64,000 nucleotides of DNA, taken from positions 219,956-283,955 of the forward strand of contig NZ_RJJX01000002.1 of NCBI RefSeq assembly GCF_003996985.1, read 5' to 3'. The stretch comes from Ancylomarina longa (GTDB lineage: Bacteria > Bacteroidota > Bacteroidia > Bacteroidales > Marinifilaceae). Shown here piece after piece: positions 1 through 9,098 of the stretch; the stretch's first letter is position 1, and each line of letters starts with the position of its first letter. Made by a program: the position numbers and the translations under genes. Below the pieces are notes generated by a model, which was not told the origin of the DNA, made no database searches, and saw only the letters and a list, made by a program, of their open reading frames with translations.

Positions 1-2
1 CT

Positions 3-167
3 TATTCCGGTGGTTTTGGCTTTAAACAAAACAATTTCTTTTTTGATATGGCCTATCAGTACAAACAGTACGACGAAAACTTCGTATTGTACCCAACGAG
101 TCCTGATAATGTAACTTTAAACAATAAGAATCATCAGGTTCGAATGACTTTTGGTTTTAAATTTTAA
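3..167 (+). CDS. C-terminal end of an outer-membrane beta-barrel protein (partial)
   Basis: The open frame enters from the left edge and gives 54 residues before TAA. It has alternating aromatic/hydrophobic residues and ends in FGFKF, a terminal aromatic residue typical of the last strand of outer-membrane barrels recognised by the BAM machinery. The start, signal peptide and most of the protein lie outside the window, so the family (FadL-like, porin-like or other) cannot be fixed. A hairpin terminator follows about 50 bp downstream. Confidence 0.6.
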   Translation, partial: YSGGFGFKQNNFFFDMAYQYKQYDENFVLYPTSPDNVTLNNKNHQVRMTFGFKF

Positions 168-215
168 TCAAAAAAATATGAATTTAGAGGCGCAAAAAAA
201 AGTCTCTTTTAAGAC

Positions 216-255
216 AAAAAAAATGGCTGACGCAATTGCATCAGCCATTTTTCTA
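216..255. terminator. Bidirectional intrinsic terminator
   Basis: A 10-bp perfect inverted repeat (221-230 with 241-250, arm AAATGGCTGA) is flanked by an A run on the left and a T run on the right. It sits between the convergent barrel gene and cysN and can end transcription from both sides. Confidence 0.85.
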
Positions 256-268
256 TATTATACAGAAT

Positions 269-1540
269 CTATAAAATCATTCCTGCAGCAACAGTTTCGT
301 TGGTAGCTTCATCAATTAATATAAAGCTTCCCGTAAGTCTGTTCTTTTTATAAGAATCTACGAACAAAGACTTCGCAGCTTTAAAAGATACACAAGCAAT
401 ATCATTTAAACCAACATTCTTGTCGTCAGTAACTTCTTCTAAAGTATTCACATTTACTTTAAATTTCACATCCTTAATCATGCAACGTGTTTCGTTGGTA
501 GTATGCTTAATGGTATATTTACCTCGCAGCATCATGGCCCGCTCATTCATCCAACAAAGCATGGCTTCAATATCCTGCTCAACTCTTGGAGAATTCTCAG
601 CAGCCACAATCATATCTCCTCTTGAAATATCAATATCATCACTAAGTGTAAGTGTTACCGATTGAGGTGGAAAAGCCATTTCTAATTCACCATCCAAAGT
701 ATCAATAGATTTCACACTTGATTCTATCCCCGAAGGTAAAACTTTCACCTTATCTCCTGGATGAAAAACTCCACTCGCCACTCTTCCGGCATATCCTCGA
801 TAATCATGATATTTATCTGATTGAGGGCGGATTACATACTGAACAGGAAAACGAGCATCCTCTTGATTTCTATCATCCAATATCTCGATAGTTTCTAATA
901 AATTCAGCAATGTTGTACCAGTGTACCAATCCATATTCTCGGATTCATCCACTACATTATCACCAAACTTAGCAGAAATAGGAATAAAGCGAACATCCTG
1001 AATATTAAGCTTGGCGGCAACCTTCTGATAATCTTCCTTGATTTTATTGTAGGTTTCCTCAGAATATTCAACCAAATCCATTTTATTGATACAAACAATA
1101 ATATGAGGTATCTGCAAAAGATTTGCGATATAAGAATGACGAAGTGTTTGTTCAATTACTCCATTTCGTGAATCAACTAAAATTAATGCTGCATTAGCTG
1201 TAGATGCTCCGGTAACCATATTTCGGGTATATTGAATATGACCGGGGGTATCAGCAATAATAAATTTACGTTTTGGAGTTGCGAAATAGCGATAGGCTAC
1301 GTCAATAGTAATTCCCTGTTCGCGCTCTGCTCTTAATCCATCCGTTAACAAAGCCAAATCAACTTCTTCGTCACCTCTTTTCTGGCTACTTAATTCGATA
1401 GCTTCCATTTGATCTTCAAAAATGGCCTTACTATCGTATAATAATCTTCCGATAAGAGTACTTTTACCATCATCCACACTTCCTGCAGTGGTAAATCGTA
1501 AAAGCTCCATATCTAAATATCCTGATGATTTTTCTGACAT
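269..1540 (-). CDS. cysN: Sulfate adenylyltransferase large subunit, GTPase CysN
   Basis: CysN is the GTPase that drives ATP sulfurylase: sulfate + ATP gives adenosine 5'-phosphosulfate (APS), with CysD as the catalytic partner. The 423-aa protein shows the translation-factor G motifs in order: P-loop GSVDDGKS (residues 20-27), switch DTPGH, and NKMD, followed by EF-Tu-like beta-barrel domains. It is a stand-alone CysN with no fused APS kinase. It follows cysD by 57 bp in the same direction, so the two are surely cotranscribed. It ends at a shared bidirectional terminator. Confidence 0.95.
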   Translation of the reverse strand: MSEKSSGYLDMELLRFTTAGSVDDGKSTLIGRLLYDSKAIFEDQMEAIELSSQKRGDEEVDLALLTDGLRAEREQGITIDVAYRYFATPKRKFIIADTPGHIQYTRNMVTGASTANAALILVDSRNGVIEQTLRHSYIANLLQIPHIIVCINKMDLVEYSEETYNKIKEDYQKVAAKLNIQDVRFIPISAKFGDNVVDESENMDWYTGTTLLNLLETIEILDDRNQEDARFPVQYVIRPQSDKYHDYRGYAGRVASGVFHPGDKVKVLPSGIESSVKSIDTLDGELEMAFPPQSVTLTLSDDIDISRGDMIVAAENSPRVEQDIEAMLCWMNERAMMLRGKYTIKHTTNETRCMIKDVKFKVNVNTLEEVTDDKNVGLNDIACVSFKAAKSLFVDSYKKNRLTGSFILIDEATNETVAAGMIL

Positions 1541-1597
1541 ATCTTATAAAATTTAGATCACTGGCTAAAAAGCCAAAGAACTATTCTGATGTTTCGA

Positions 1598-2503
1598 TTA
1601 AAAATATCCTTCTTTCTTTCTATCTTCCATGGCAGCTTCAGATCTTTTATCATCGGCTCTGGTACCCCGTTCTGTTGTACGAGTTGCTGCAACTTCCTCG
1701 ATAATTTCTTCTAAAGTGTGAGCTTTTGATTCTATCGCACCTGTACAGGTTGCATCACCAATAGTTCTAAAACGCACAATTCGTTTTTCAATCACTTCAT
1801 CCGCCTTCATTGGAATACAATCACTCTTTGCCAATAAGGTTCCATTTCTTTTAAACACTTCCCGCTCATGAGAAAAATATAAATTTGGAATCTCGATATT
1901 TTCAAGATAAATATATTGCCAAACATCCATTTCAGTCCAATTTGAAATTGGAAATACTCTAAAATGTTCCCCCATATTTTTCTTTCCGTTGAAAAGATTC
2001 CACAATTCAGGACGTTGATTTTTAGGATCCCATTGACCGAATTCATCTCGGTGTGAGAAGAAACGTTCTTTTGCTCGGGCTTTTTCCTCATCACGACGAC
2101 CACCACCCATAGCACAATCAATATTCAAATCTTCAATTCCATCCAGAAGCGTTACCGTTTGCAATTTATTTCTACTTGCATTCACACCTGTCTCCTCAAC
2201 CGCTCTTCCCTGATCAATAGAATCCTGAACGTAACGCACAATAATGCGGGTTCCTGTTTTTTCCATCAATTGATCTCTAAATTCAATTGTTTCTGCAAAA
2301 TTATGACCGGTATCGATATGCATCAAAGCAAAAGGAACCTTTGCAGGTGCAAAAGCCTTTCGTGCAAGATGAAACATTACAATGGAATCTTTTCCACCAG
2401 AAAATAGCATCACCGGATTTTCAAATTGAGCAGCAACTTCACGAATCACAAAAATAGATTCTGCTTCCAGTTCTCTTAAATGATTAATATTGTATTCCTT
2501 CAT
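1598..2503 (-). CDS. cysD: Sulfate adenylyltransferase small subunit CysD
   Basis: This is the catalytic subunit of ATP sulfurylase, a PP-loop ATP pyrophosphatase that works with CysN. The 301-aa length is normal for the family. The PP-loop SGGKDS is at residues 35-40, and the C-terminus carries the family's RTTERGTRADD segment ending in KKEGYF. It lies between the cysC remnant and cysN. In relatives the three genes form a cysC-cysD-cysN unit, but here the first gene is broken. No cysH, cysI or sulfotransferase gene is visible nearby, so the fate of APS cannot be read from this window. Confidence 0.95.
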   Translation of the reverse strand: MKEYNINHLRELEAESIFVIREVAAQFENPVMLFSGGKDSIVMFHLARKAFAPAKVPFALMHIDTGHNFAETIEFRDQLMEKTGTRIIVRYVQDSIDQGRAVEETGVNASRNKLQTVTLLDGIEDLNIDCAMGGGRRDEEKARAKERFFSHRDEFGQWDPKNQRPELWNLFNGKKNMGEHFRVFPISNWTEMDVWQYIYLENIEIPNLYFSHEREVFKRNGTLLAKSDCIPMKADEVIEKRIVRFRTIGDATCTGAIESKAHTLEEIIEEVAATRTTERGTRADDKRSEAAMEDRKKEGYF

Positions 2504-2593
2504 TCGAAAAAAATTTATTTATCTTCTCTTAAGGCTTTAATATGCCTATTTTTTATTTTACTTATTTCTCTCCTGCAACAACTGTGGAATGAA

Positions 2594-2860
2594 CTACTTT
2601 ACAACTGATTGTATCGATTCCTCAGGTGTCATTTCTGATGTTTTTATTTCTAAAAAAGGCTGTACTGGTGCTTCAAAAGGAGCATCTAAACCTGTAAAGT
2701 TTTTAATCTGTCCTTCTCTTGCTTTCTTATACAATCCTTTTACATCTCTTTCTTCGCAAATATTGTATGGAGCATGAACATACACTTCCAAAAAATCGCT
2801 ATCCCCTATGATTTCTTTTGCAAGGTCTCTAATTTCAATTTTTGTCGTTTCAAACTTTAT
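2594..2860 (-). pseudogene. cysC: Truncated adenylylsulfate (APS) kinase remnant
   Basis: About 88 codons are open between an in-frame TGA at 2861-2863 and the normal-looking stop at 2594. The translation matches the C-terminal half of APS kinases, including RDLAKEII, FLEVYVHAP, CEERDVKGLYKKA and FTGLDAPFEAP. The P-loop and central kinase region (roughly the first 110 residues of a ~200-aa enzyme) are missing upstream, and there is no ATG, so this is a deletion remnant. The DNA at 2864-2950 shows no trace of the missing half. It is in line with cysD and cysN. A functional cysC elsewhere in the genome is possible. Confidence 0.85.
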
Positions 2861-2945
2861 TCAAGGTTTAGAAAATCAAGGACAAATGTACATATTCTCC
2901 CTAGATTATAAAAATCTAAACTTTTTAAATGAGCCGTAATGAAAT

Positions 2946-2978
2946 CAAAAAAAAATCCGGGTTTCACAACCCGGATTT
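2946..2978 (-). terminator. Intrinsic terminator of fabI
   Basis: The inverted repeat AAATCCGGGTT / AACCCGGATTT (2953-2963 with 2968-2978) is followed on the minus strand by a run of at least eight T. It lies directly after the fabI stop codon. Confidence 0.9.
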
Positions 2979-2999
2979 AGAATATATTATTAATTAAAA

Positions 3000-3839
3000 C
3001 TATTCTTTACAATCGCACGGATTAAAACTTTTATTATATTGACTCATGGCTCTATAACTCATTCCCATACTAGAAAATCCTCCATCATGAAATAAATTTT
3101 GCATGGTAACTTTTCTGGTGAGATCTGAGAAAAGTGTAATACAATAATTAGCACATTCCTGAGCATCAGCATTACCCAGCGGTGACATTCTTTCAGAAAA
3201 ATCGATCAAGGAATTGAACCCTTTAACACCACTTCCTGCTGTTGTCATTGTTGGTGATTGTGAAATAGTATTTACTCTCACATGCTTTTCGCGTCCATAA
3301 ATATATCCAAAGCTTCTGGCAACAGACTCCAATAAAGCTTTTGCATCAGCCATGTCATTATACTCGTACATAGTTCGTTGTGCAGCAGCATAAGTTAAAG
3401 CTAATACAGATCCCCATTCACTAATAGCATCCAGCTTTTTAGCTGTTTGTAAAACTTTATGAAATGATGTAGCCGATATATCCAATGTTTTCTTGAGATA
3501 TTCATAATTCAATTCGTCATATGGATTTCCCTTGCGAACATTAGGAGACATACCTATTGAATGTAATACGAAATCAACTTTTCCACCTAAAACTTCCATT
3601 GATTTAGTAAAAAGTTGCTCCAAATCTTCGGGACTTGTAGCATCAGCAGGAATAACCTGTGCATTGCATTTCTTAGCTAATTCGTCTATAGTTCCCATTC
3701 TAATAGAAACGGGTGTATTCGTTAAAACTATTTCAGCACCTTCTTCAACTGCCAACTCTGCCACTTTCCAGGCAATAGACATTTCGTTCAAGGCACCAAA
3801 AATAATTCCTTTTTTTCCTTTTAATAAATTATACGACAT
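3000..3839 (-). CDS. fabI: Enoyl-[acyl-carrier-protein] reductase FabI
   Basis: FabI carries out the last reduction of type II fatty-acid elongation, NADH-dependent conversion of trans-2-enoyl-ACP to acyl-ACP. The 279-aa protein has the short-chain dehydrogenase fold with the divergent FabI signature. The catalytic pair is Y160-x6-K167 in YNDMADAK, preceded by LTYAAAQR as in other FabI, and the substrate-loop area SQSPTMTTAGSG is conserved. The C-terminal tail carrying CDCKE is slightly longer than in E. coli. It is a single transcription unit with its own -7 box upstream and a terminator downstream. Confidence 0.95.
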   Translation of the reverse strand: MSYNLLKGKKGIIFGALNEMSIAWKVAELAVEEGAEIVLTNTPVSIRMGTIDELAKKCNAQVIPADATSPEDLEQLFTKSMEVLGGKVDFVLHSIGMSPNVRKGNPYDELNYEYLKKTLDISATSFHKVLQTAKKLDAISEWGSVLALTYAAAQRTMYEYNDMADAKALLESVARSFGYIYGREKHVRVNTISQSPTMTTAGSGVKGFNSLIDFSERMSPLGNADAQECANYCITLFSDLTRKVTMQNLFHDGGFSSMGMSYRAMSQYNKSFNPCDCKE

Positions 3840-3866
3840 AAGTTGAAATTTTCAATTTTTCCGCCT

Positions 3867-3874
3867 CAAAGATA
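3867..3874 (-). promoter_or_regulatory. Bacteroidota -7 promoter box for fabI
   Basis: The minus strand reads TATCTTTG, an exact fit to the Bacteroidota sigma-ABfr -7 consensus TAnnTTTG, 28 bp upstream of the fabI ATG. No clear -33 element was identified. Confidence 0.6.
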
Positions 3875-3956
3875 GCCAAATTATTTTATAATGATTCCAA
3901 ATAAGAACATTTATTAAGACTGAATAAACTCTTCAATAGAATCAAACTAAAACTTA

Positions 3957-5612
3957 CTAGCTGTTTAATAACACCTTAGCATTTTCCAAAGCTGCTTTAG
4001 TAAGGTCTGAACCGCTTAACATCTTGGCCAATTCTTCCAGTCTGTTTTGCTTATTGAGAAGTATAATATTTGAATAAGTTTCATGCTCGTCATCGGTTTT
4101 ATAAACCTTATAATGATACTTGCCTCTACCTGCTATTTGTGGTAAATGAGTAATACTAATTACTTGAATATTTTCAGACATCTGATTCATCATAGCACCC
4201 ATTTTATCAGCAATTTCCCCCGAAACGCCTGTGTCAATTTCATCAAATACAATGGATGGTAAAGCCGTAGAAGAGGAAACCAAATATTTTATGCTCAACA
4301 TTAAACGAGAAATTTCTCCTCCTGATGCTACACTTTGTACTTCTTCCAATCTGGCATTCTTATTTGCGCTGAACAAAAAGCGAATATTATCTTTTCCAAA
4401 ATGCTGGAAATCATCTATTGTTTCGATTTGAACTTTAAAATTTGCATTTGGAATTCCCAATAAAATCAATTGATTGATAATGGTTTTTTCAATAGAGGGA
4501 ACTACCTTTTTCCTTTCATTGGACAGTTTATCAGAAATCTGTTGAAGTTTATCTCGTTGAGCCTCCAATTCCTCTTTCAATGCCATTATTGCATCATCGC
4601 TAGATTCAATGGCACTCACCTTTTCATTCAATTCTTCCCGAATACGAATTAGGTCCTCAACGGTATCAACTCTATGTTTTTGTTGTAAAGAATAAATTGC
4701 ATCCAAATGCTGATTTAAAAAATCAATTCTTGTTGGATCCAACTCTACAGAATCGTTACATCTATCAATTTCTTGTGAAATATCCTGAACTTCTATATAG
4801 GTACTTTCCAATCTACGATATAAACTTTCAGCTTCTGGATATACACCCTGAATGTGAGCTAACGCATTACGAACTTCTTTTAATTGATTTATCACTGCAT
4901 TCTCACCTTCAGATAAAATACCGTGAGCTTTAAACAAATGCGACTTAATTTCTTCCGCATGATTCAAAGTTTCGAGCTCCGACTCCATCTGTTCTTGCTC
5001 CCCATCAACTAATTCTGCCTCTACTAATTGCAGTAACTGAAATTGATAATAATCTAAATCTGCTTTCTCCTTTTCCGCAAGCTCTTTCTGCTGCATTAAT
5101 CTTCTTCCAGTCTCCTTAAATTCTTTATATTCCTCCTGATAAGCCCGAAGCAACACTCCATTTCCGGCATAAGTATCGACAATCCCCAATTGATATTCAA
5201 AACTACCTAATATCAGATTTTGATTTTGGCTGTGAATATCCAACAAACGAAATCCTAATTCCTTAAGAATTTTCAAGCTTACTGGTGAATCATTTACAAA
5301 AGCTCTACTCTTACCACTTGGGAGGACTTCTCTTCTTATTACTGTTTCCGACTCATAGTCCAATCCATTTTCCTCGAAAAAGGTGTGGAGTTTATATTTC
5401 GAAATAGCAAAAGCACATTCAATAATGCATTTTTTAGAATCATCTTTTAAAACATTTCCTTCGGCTCTCTGGCCAAGCACAAGAGATAAAGCTCCCAAAA
5501 GAATAGACTTCCCAGAGCCGGTTTCTCCTGTTATTACCGAAAAACCATTGGAAAATTCAATTTCCAATTTATTTATTAAAGCGTAATTTTGAATGGAAAT
5601 AGATCTGAGCAT
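3957..5612 (-). CDS. recN: DNA repair protein RecN
   Basis: RecN is an SMC-like ATPase that acts at double-strand breaks during recombinational repair. The 551-aa length is typical. Walker A GETGSGKS is at residues 29-36, a long coiled-coil region occupies the middle (about 150-370), and the C-terminal ABC signature area SVASGGEISRLMLSIKYL is followed by Walker B VFDEIDTGVSGE and the ITHLPQIA switch. It follows porD on the minus strand with about 66 bp between, in the recN-porD-coaBC-rpoZ-bamD order common in Bacteroidota. Confidence 0.96.
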   Translation of the reverse strand: MLRSISIQNYALINKLEIEFSNGFSVITGETGSGKSILLGALSLVLGQRAEGNVLKDDSKKCIIECAFAISKYKLHTFFEENGLDYESETVIRREVLPSGKSRAFVNDSPVSLKILKELGFRLLDIHSQNQNLILGSFEYQLGIVDTYAGNGVLLRAYQEEYKEFKETGRRLMQQKELAEKEKADLDYYQFQLLQLVEAELVDGEQEQMESELETLNHAEEIKSHLFKAHGILSEGENAVINQLKEVRNALAHIQGVYPEAESLYRRLESTYIEVQDISQEIDRCNDSVELDPTRIDFLNQHLDAIYSLQQKHRVDTVEDLIRIREELNEKVSAIESSDDAIMALKEELEAQRDKLQQISDKLSNERKKVVPSIEKTIINQLILLGIPNANFKVQIETIDDFQHFGKDNIRFLFSANKNARLEEVQSVASGGEISRLMLSIKYLVSSSTALPSIVFDEIDTGVSGEIADKMGAMMNQMSENIQVISITHLPQIAGRGKYHYKVYKTDDEHETYSNIILLNKQNRLEELAKMLSGSDLTKAALENAKVLLNS

Positions 5613-5678
5613 AGGATTCTAAAATAAATTTCGATGCGGTAAAATTAATCAAACCAAATAAAAGTTTGGAATTCAGAT

Positions 5679-6578
5679 TTATTTTTGACCAATAATTTTA
5701 TTGTATTTTGAAATATTTGCAGGATCAACTTCGCTCAAGATATTGAAAACTCTTTTCTTTTCATCATTAAATGAATCTGAAAAAATATTAACCAATTCGT
5801 CTGATTTAGCGTCGAAAAATATCTGCAATATAAAAGCACCAGGCTTAGCACGATATGCTTTTTGAAGTAACCTCAAACTCTCTGCAATTTCTGCCCGAGC
5901 TTCCGTCAGCCTATCCGACATTCTATCTAATCCTAATCGATGATAGCGATACAAACATTCTCGTACCGGGCTATATGCATTATCCAACAAATTCTCAATT
6001 AACCAATATCTGTTTTTACGACTTTCAAATGCCTTCCATCCTTTCACTCTAGAATTTTGCATTTTATTCACTATGGCTTCCGCTTTTGAATAATAAGGAC
6101 TTCCACCTTCCATTGAAAAAGTGTCGTAATCCATACCCAAAATTACGTATGCATAGTATGCTAATAATCCTGTAAGATTTGTAGGGGATGTAGTCTCGCT
6201 AAAATCTAAAGGTTGATATTCCACATATTTAAACTGAACATCATCATCCTTAAAATTAAGTAATACAGAATTATACGAGGAATTAAATATTGGTCTTCTT
6301 GCCTGCACTTGAATACTACCTCTAAATTCATCAGATGATAACTGTTCTGTAAGATTAATCAAGATGTTGCATTCGATCCGTTCATCGTAACTATAAACAT
6401 GGTCGGTCCAACGTCTGGAATTCATAAATTCATAAACAGCAGTCTGCATTGTGCGAAAAACCTGTTTATTGGTTCCTTGAATCTGCTGGCTTACTATTTG
6501 AATATTGCAGTTCAATTCCTGAGAAAATAATGGGATTGAAAGCAGACAAATAAAAATAAAAATGAAGAATTTACGCAT
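5679..6578 (-). CDS. porD: DUF4835 protein, type IX secretion system PorD-like
   Basis: This 299-aa exported protein has an N-terminal signal peptide (charged MRK, hydrophobic stretch, cleavage near LFSQ). Its features are those of the DUF4835 family, which is named PorD and linked to the type IX secretion system in Bacteroidota: an N-terminal IVSQQIQGTNKQVFRTMQ segment, the central YYAYVILGMDYDTFS motif, and a C-terminal helical region. The position between coaBC and recN is conserved for this family. The biochemical role is not established from sequence. The family call is firm, the PorD role less so. Confidence 0.75.
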   Translation of the reverse strand: MRKFFIFIFICLLSIPLFSQELNCNIQIVSQQIQGTNKQVFRTMQTAVYEFMNSRRWTDHVYSYDERIECNILINLTEQLSSDEFRGSIQVQARRPIFNSSYNSVLLNFKDDDVQFKYVEYQPLDFSETTSPTNLTGLLAYYAYVILGMDYDTFSMEGGSPYYSKAEAIVNKMQNSRVKGWKAFESRKNRYWLIENLLDNAYSPVRECLYRYHRLGLDRMSDRLTEARAEIAESLRLLQKAYRAKPGAFILQIFFDAKSDELVNIFSDSFNDEKKRVFNILSEVDPANISKYNKIIGQK

Positions 6579-6631
6579 ATTTATATTTCGATAGTTTCCT
6601 GATAAAGTTAAAAATTAAAACGGAACTCGAT

Positions 6632-7295
6632 TCATTTGTCCTTGTAATATTCCAAGACTTCCTTAACAATATCTACCGCAACTTCCTTTTTAAGCTTCAA
6701 TTCAAACTTCTTTTTTACTCCTTTCCCATTCAGAATACTGATTTTATTCGTGTCGTATTGAAAACCTGCTCCTTTATCATTTAAAGAATTAAGCACAATA
6801 AAATCAAGGTTTTTTTTCTCCAGCTTTAATTTAGCATTAGATTCCTCATCATTAGTTTCTAGTGCAAATCCAACTAAAAATTGATTTTTAGATTTCATCC
6901 GACCTAATGCTGCTGCAATATCCTTTGTTGGGGTAAGTTCTATTTGGTAATTTTCTTTTCCTCGTTTCACCTTAATATCTTCTGGATGAAGAGGAGTGAA
7001 ATCTGCCACGGCTGCGGTCATGATACCGCCATCGCAATCTGGGTAATATTGAACTGCAGTGGTGTACATCTCCTCTGCTGTGATTACATCTATTCTTTTT
7101 ATACGAGGGTTTTGAGTATGTTGATTTGTAGGACCTGTAATCAACACAATATCGGCACCTTGGTTTGCTAATTCTTCTGCTATTGCAAAACCCATTTTCC
7201 CGGAAGAAAAGTTACCTATAAATCGAACAGGATCAATTTTTTCATAAGTAGGTCCGGTCGTTAAGAGAATCCTTTTATTACTTAACTTTTTTTTT
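6632..7295 (-). CDS. coaBC: Phosphopantothenate-cysteine ligase domain (CoaB) of CoaBC, in shifted frame
   Basis: This is the CoaB half of the bifunctional coenzyme A enzyme: 4'-phosphopantothenate + cysteine + CTP gives phosphopantothenoylcysteine. The frame carries the family's N-terminal RILLTTGPTYEKIDPVR and NFSSGKMG segments, TAAVADF, and a lysine-rich end. It has no start codon of its own. The first ATG (7195) comes after the conserved TGPT and SSGKMG motifs, so separate initiation would lose them. The frame joins the CoaC frame by a -1 shift at the A10 run (7287-7296). Either the run is one base short in the assembly, or the cell makes the fusion by slippage. Confidence 0.85.
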
Positions 7296-7839
7296 TACTT
7301 GCGAAGAAATCAATAAGCTTTTTAGTTATAATTTCTGGTTCTTCCATTCGGCCTTTACCGAAAAGTCCACTCGCCAATTCTCCGCTTGAAGGTTCAATAA
7401 ATTTATCTCCATAAGATTTTAATATTTCCATATTTCGGAGAGTAGCTGGATGCTTAAACATATCAAGATCCATCGCAGGAGTGTGAATTACTGGACATTT
7501 TGCAGACAAATAGGTGGTCAACAAAAGATTGTCACAAATACCATGAGCCATTTTTGCCATTGTATTTGCTGTAGTTGGTGCTATCAGCATAACATCAGCC
7601 CACAAGCCCAATTCGACATGACTATTCCAGGTTCCGTCATCATGCTTAAAAAAATCCGATAAGACCGTATTTTTTGATAAGGTAGCCAAAGTTACCGGTG
7701 ATATAAACTCCTTTGCATAAGGTGTCATTATCACCTTAACAACAGCTCCTTGTTTCACTAGGTGTCGCACTAAAGTTGCAGATTTGTAAGCAGCTATACT
7801 TGCAGTAACGCCAAGAATGATATGTTTGTCTTTCAACAT
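7282..7839 (-). CDS. coaBC: Phosphopantothenoylcysteine decarboxylase domain (CoaC) of CoaBC
   Basis: This is the flavoprotein half of CoaBC: FMN-dependent decarboxylation of phosphopantothenoylcysteine to phosphopantetheine. Seen are the N-terminal ILGVTASIAAYKS nucleotide-binding segment, the catalytic-histidine strand SHVELGLWADVMLIAPTTANTMAKMAHG, the PAMD motif, and the substrate clamp ELASGLFGKGRM. The start is taken at ATG 7839 (MLKDKHI); an upstream in-frame ATG at 7866 adds nine unconserved residues. The frame ends at TAA immediately after the A10 run, giving a stand-alone CoaC of about 185 aa if no slippage occurs. Confidence 0.9.
   Translation of the reverse strand: MLKDKHIILGVTASIAAYKSATLVRHLVKQGAVVKVIMTPYAKEFISPVTLATLSKNTVLSDFFKHDDGTWNSHVELGLWADVMLIAPTTANTMAKMAHGICDNLLLTTYLSAKCPVIHTPAMDLDMFKHPATLRNMEILKSYGDKFIEPSSGELASGLFGKGRMEEPEIITKKLIDFFASKKKS
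7287..7296 (-). other. A10 homopolymer at the coaC/coaB frame junction
   Basis: On the coding strand ten A precede GTTAAGTAAT. In the CoaC frame this reads AAA AAA AAA AGT TAA (stop). In the -1 frame it reads AAG TTA AGT AAT AAA AGG and continues into CoaB. Runs of this length are known sites both of sequencing or assembly error and of ribosomal or transcriptional slippage. Confidence 0.85.
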
Positions 7840-7904
7840 AAGTAATGATAAATAAAAAATTCCCACTATATAAGCATAGGGGGAACTTGAAAATTATTCG
7901 ATAT

Positions 7905-8240
7905 TTACTCTTCTACCTTCTGTTCTTTTGCAGGATTGCGATAATAAATATTTCCACTAAGAAATTCTTCTACTGCAATTAGTGTAGGCTTTGGTAATCT
8001 CTCATAGTATTTAGAGATCTCAATCTGCTCCCTGTTTTCAAAAACCTCTTCCAAGTTATCTGTATAAGATGCAAACTCTTGCAATTTCTGGTTCAGTTCA
8101 CTTTTAAGCTCAACAGCAATTTGATTGGATCTTTTAGCCATAATCATTACAGATTCATATACATTCCCCACTTCCATACTCAATTCTGTCATATTACGGG
8201 TAATGGTAGAACTTGCTGCATTTGTTTTTTTGTAATCCAT
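7905..8240 (-). CDS. rpoZ: RNA polymerase omega subunit family protein
   Basis: A 111-aa protein of the Bacteroidota RpoZ (omega) type, which stabilises assembly of RNA polymerase. The family features seen are TRNMTELSMEVGNVYESVMIMAKRSNQIAVELKSEL, the AKRSNQIA segment corresponding to the ARxxQL region of omega, and an acidic tail. The ATG at 8240 (MDYKKTN) is chosen; the only upstream extension starts at a TTG. It lies between bamD and coaBC, the usual location in this phylum. Confidence 0.85.
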   Translation of the reverse strand: MDYKKTNAASSTITRNMTELSMEVGNVYESVMIMAKRSNQIAVELKSELNQKLQEFASYTDNLEEVFENREQIEISKYYERLPKPTLIAVEEFLSGNIYYRNPAKEQKVEE

Positions 8241-8263
8241 ACTATCCAAGAATTAGATCTATA

Positions 8264-9067
8264 TTAATTATTTGTATTAAACTTACCAAGGTAGGATTCA
8301 ATATCCTCCATCATTTTTTCAGCTTGCTTTAAATGCTTGCTTTTAGGGTATTCATCCACAAAAGAATAATATTCCTCTTTTGCATTATTGTATCTTTCTC
8401 TCTTTTTCGATACCACACTCTTATATGCTAATTCGTATTTTGAATCCAAAAGCATAAACATCAAATCTTCCCGATAAGATGATCCGGGATAATCTTTCAA
8501 ACTATTTTGTAAAGCAATAATTGCCGAAGGATAATGCTCCCTATCGAAATAGCCTTTAGCACTTAAATACGATTTGAACACTAACTTATCCTGTAGCTCA
8601 TCTATATAATCGTTACATTTCGGAATTCTTGTTGAATTCGGATATCTGTTAATGTATAACTGAAATGCATCAATTGCACTAGCAGTTGGAGTTTGATCCA
8701 GTCTTGCATTTGGTGATTCCAAATAATAACAATAAGCGCTCATATATAAACTTTCCTCTGAATAAGGACTATCCGGGAATGTTTTCAAAAAATTTCTAAA
8801 ATAATAACCTGCCGAAATATAATCTCCTTGTCCATAAGAACAATAGGATATATAGTAACTAATTGTTTCCGCTTTGCTTGTACCTCTATATATAGGAAGT
8901 AATTCTTCAAAAAGAGTTGAAGCCTTCACATATTCTTCACTATTGTAATACTCAACAGCTTTTTTATACTTTAATGAATTATCTGTACTTTTTAATAGCT
9001 TTTGATAGTCGCTACATCCACTTAAGGTAAAGGAAAAAAGCACAAAAATGAAAATTAATTTTTTCAT
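8264..9067 (-). CDS. bamD: Outer membrane assembly lipoprotein BamD
   Basis: BamD is the essential lipoprotein of the BAM complex that inserts beta-barrels into the outer membrane. The chosen start (ATG 9067, MKKLIF) gives a classic lipoprotein signal with lipobox LSGC, followed by tetratricopeptide-like repeats over the whole 267-aa protein (for example KKAVEYYNSEEYVKASTLFEELL and SAGYYFRNFLKTFPDSPYSEES). Length and repeat layout fit BamD/YfiO. An upstream in-frame ATG at 9094 would add nine residues before the signal peptide and is unlikely. A -7 box lies about 32 bp upstream. Confidence 0.92.
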   Translation of the reverse strand: MKKLIFIFVLFSFTLSGCSDYQKLLKSTDNSLKYKKAVEYYNSEEYVKASTLFEELLPIYRGTSKAETISYYISYCSYGQGDYISAGYYFRNFLKTFPDSPYSEESLYMSAYCYYLESPNARLDQTPTASAIDAFQLYINRYPNSTRIPKCNDYIDELQDKLVFKSYLSAKGYFDREHYPSAIIALQNSLKDYPGSSYREDLMFMLLDSKYELAYKSVVSKKRERYNNAKEEYYSFVDEYPKSKHLKQAEKMMEDIESYLGKFNTNN

Positions 9068-9098
9068 AGATACCGCTACTCTATTTTTTTGCATTTTG

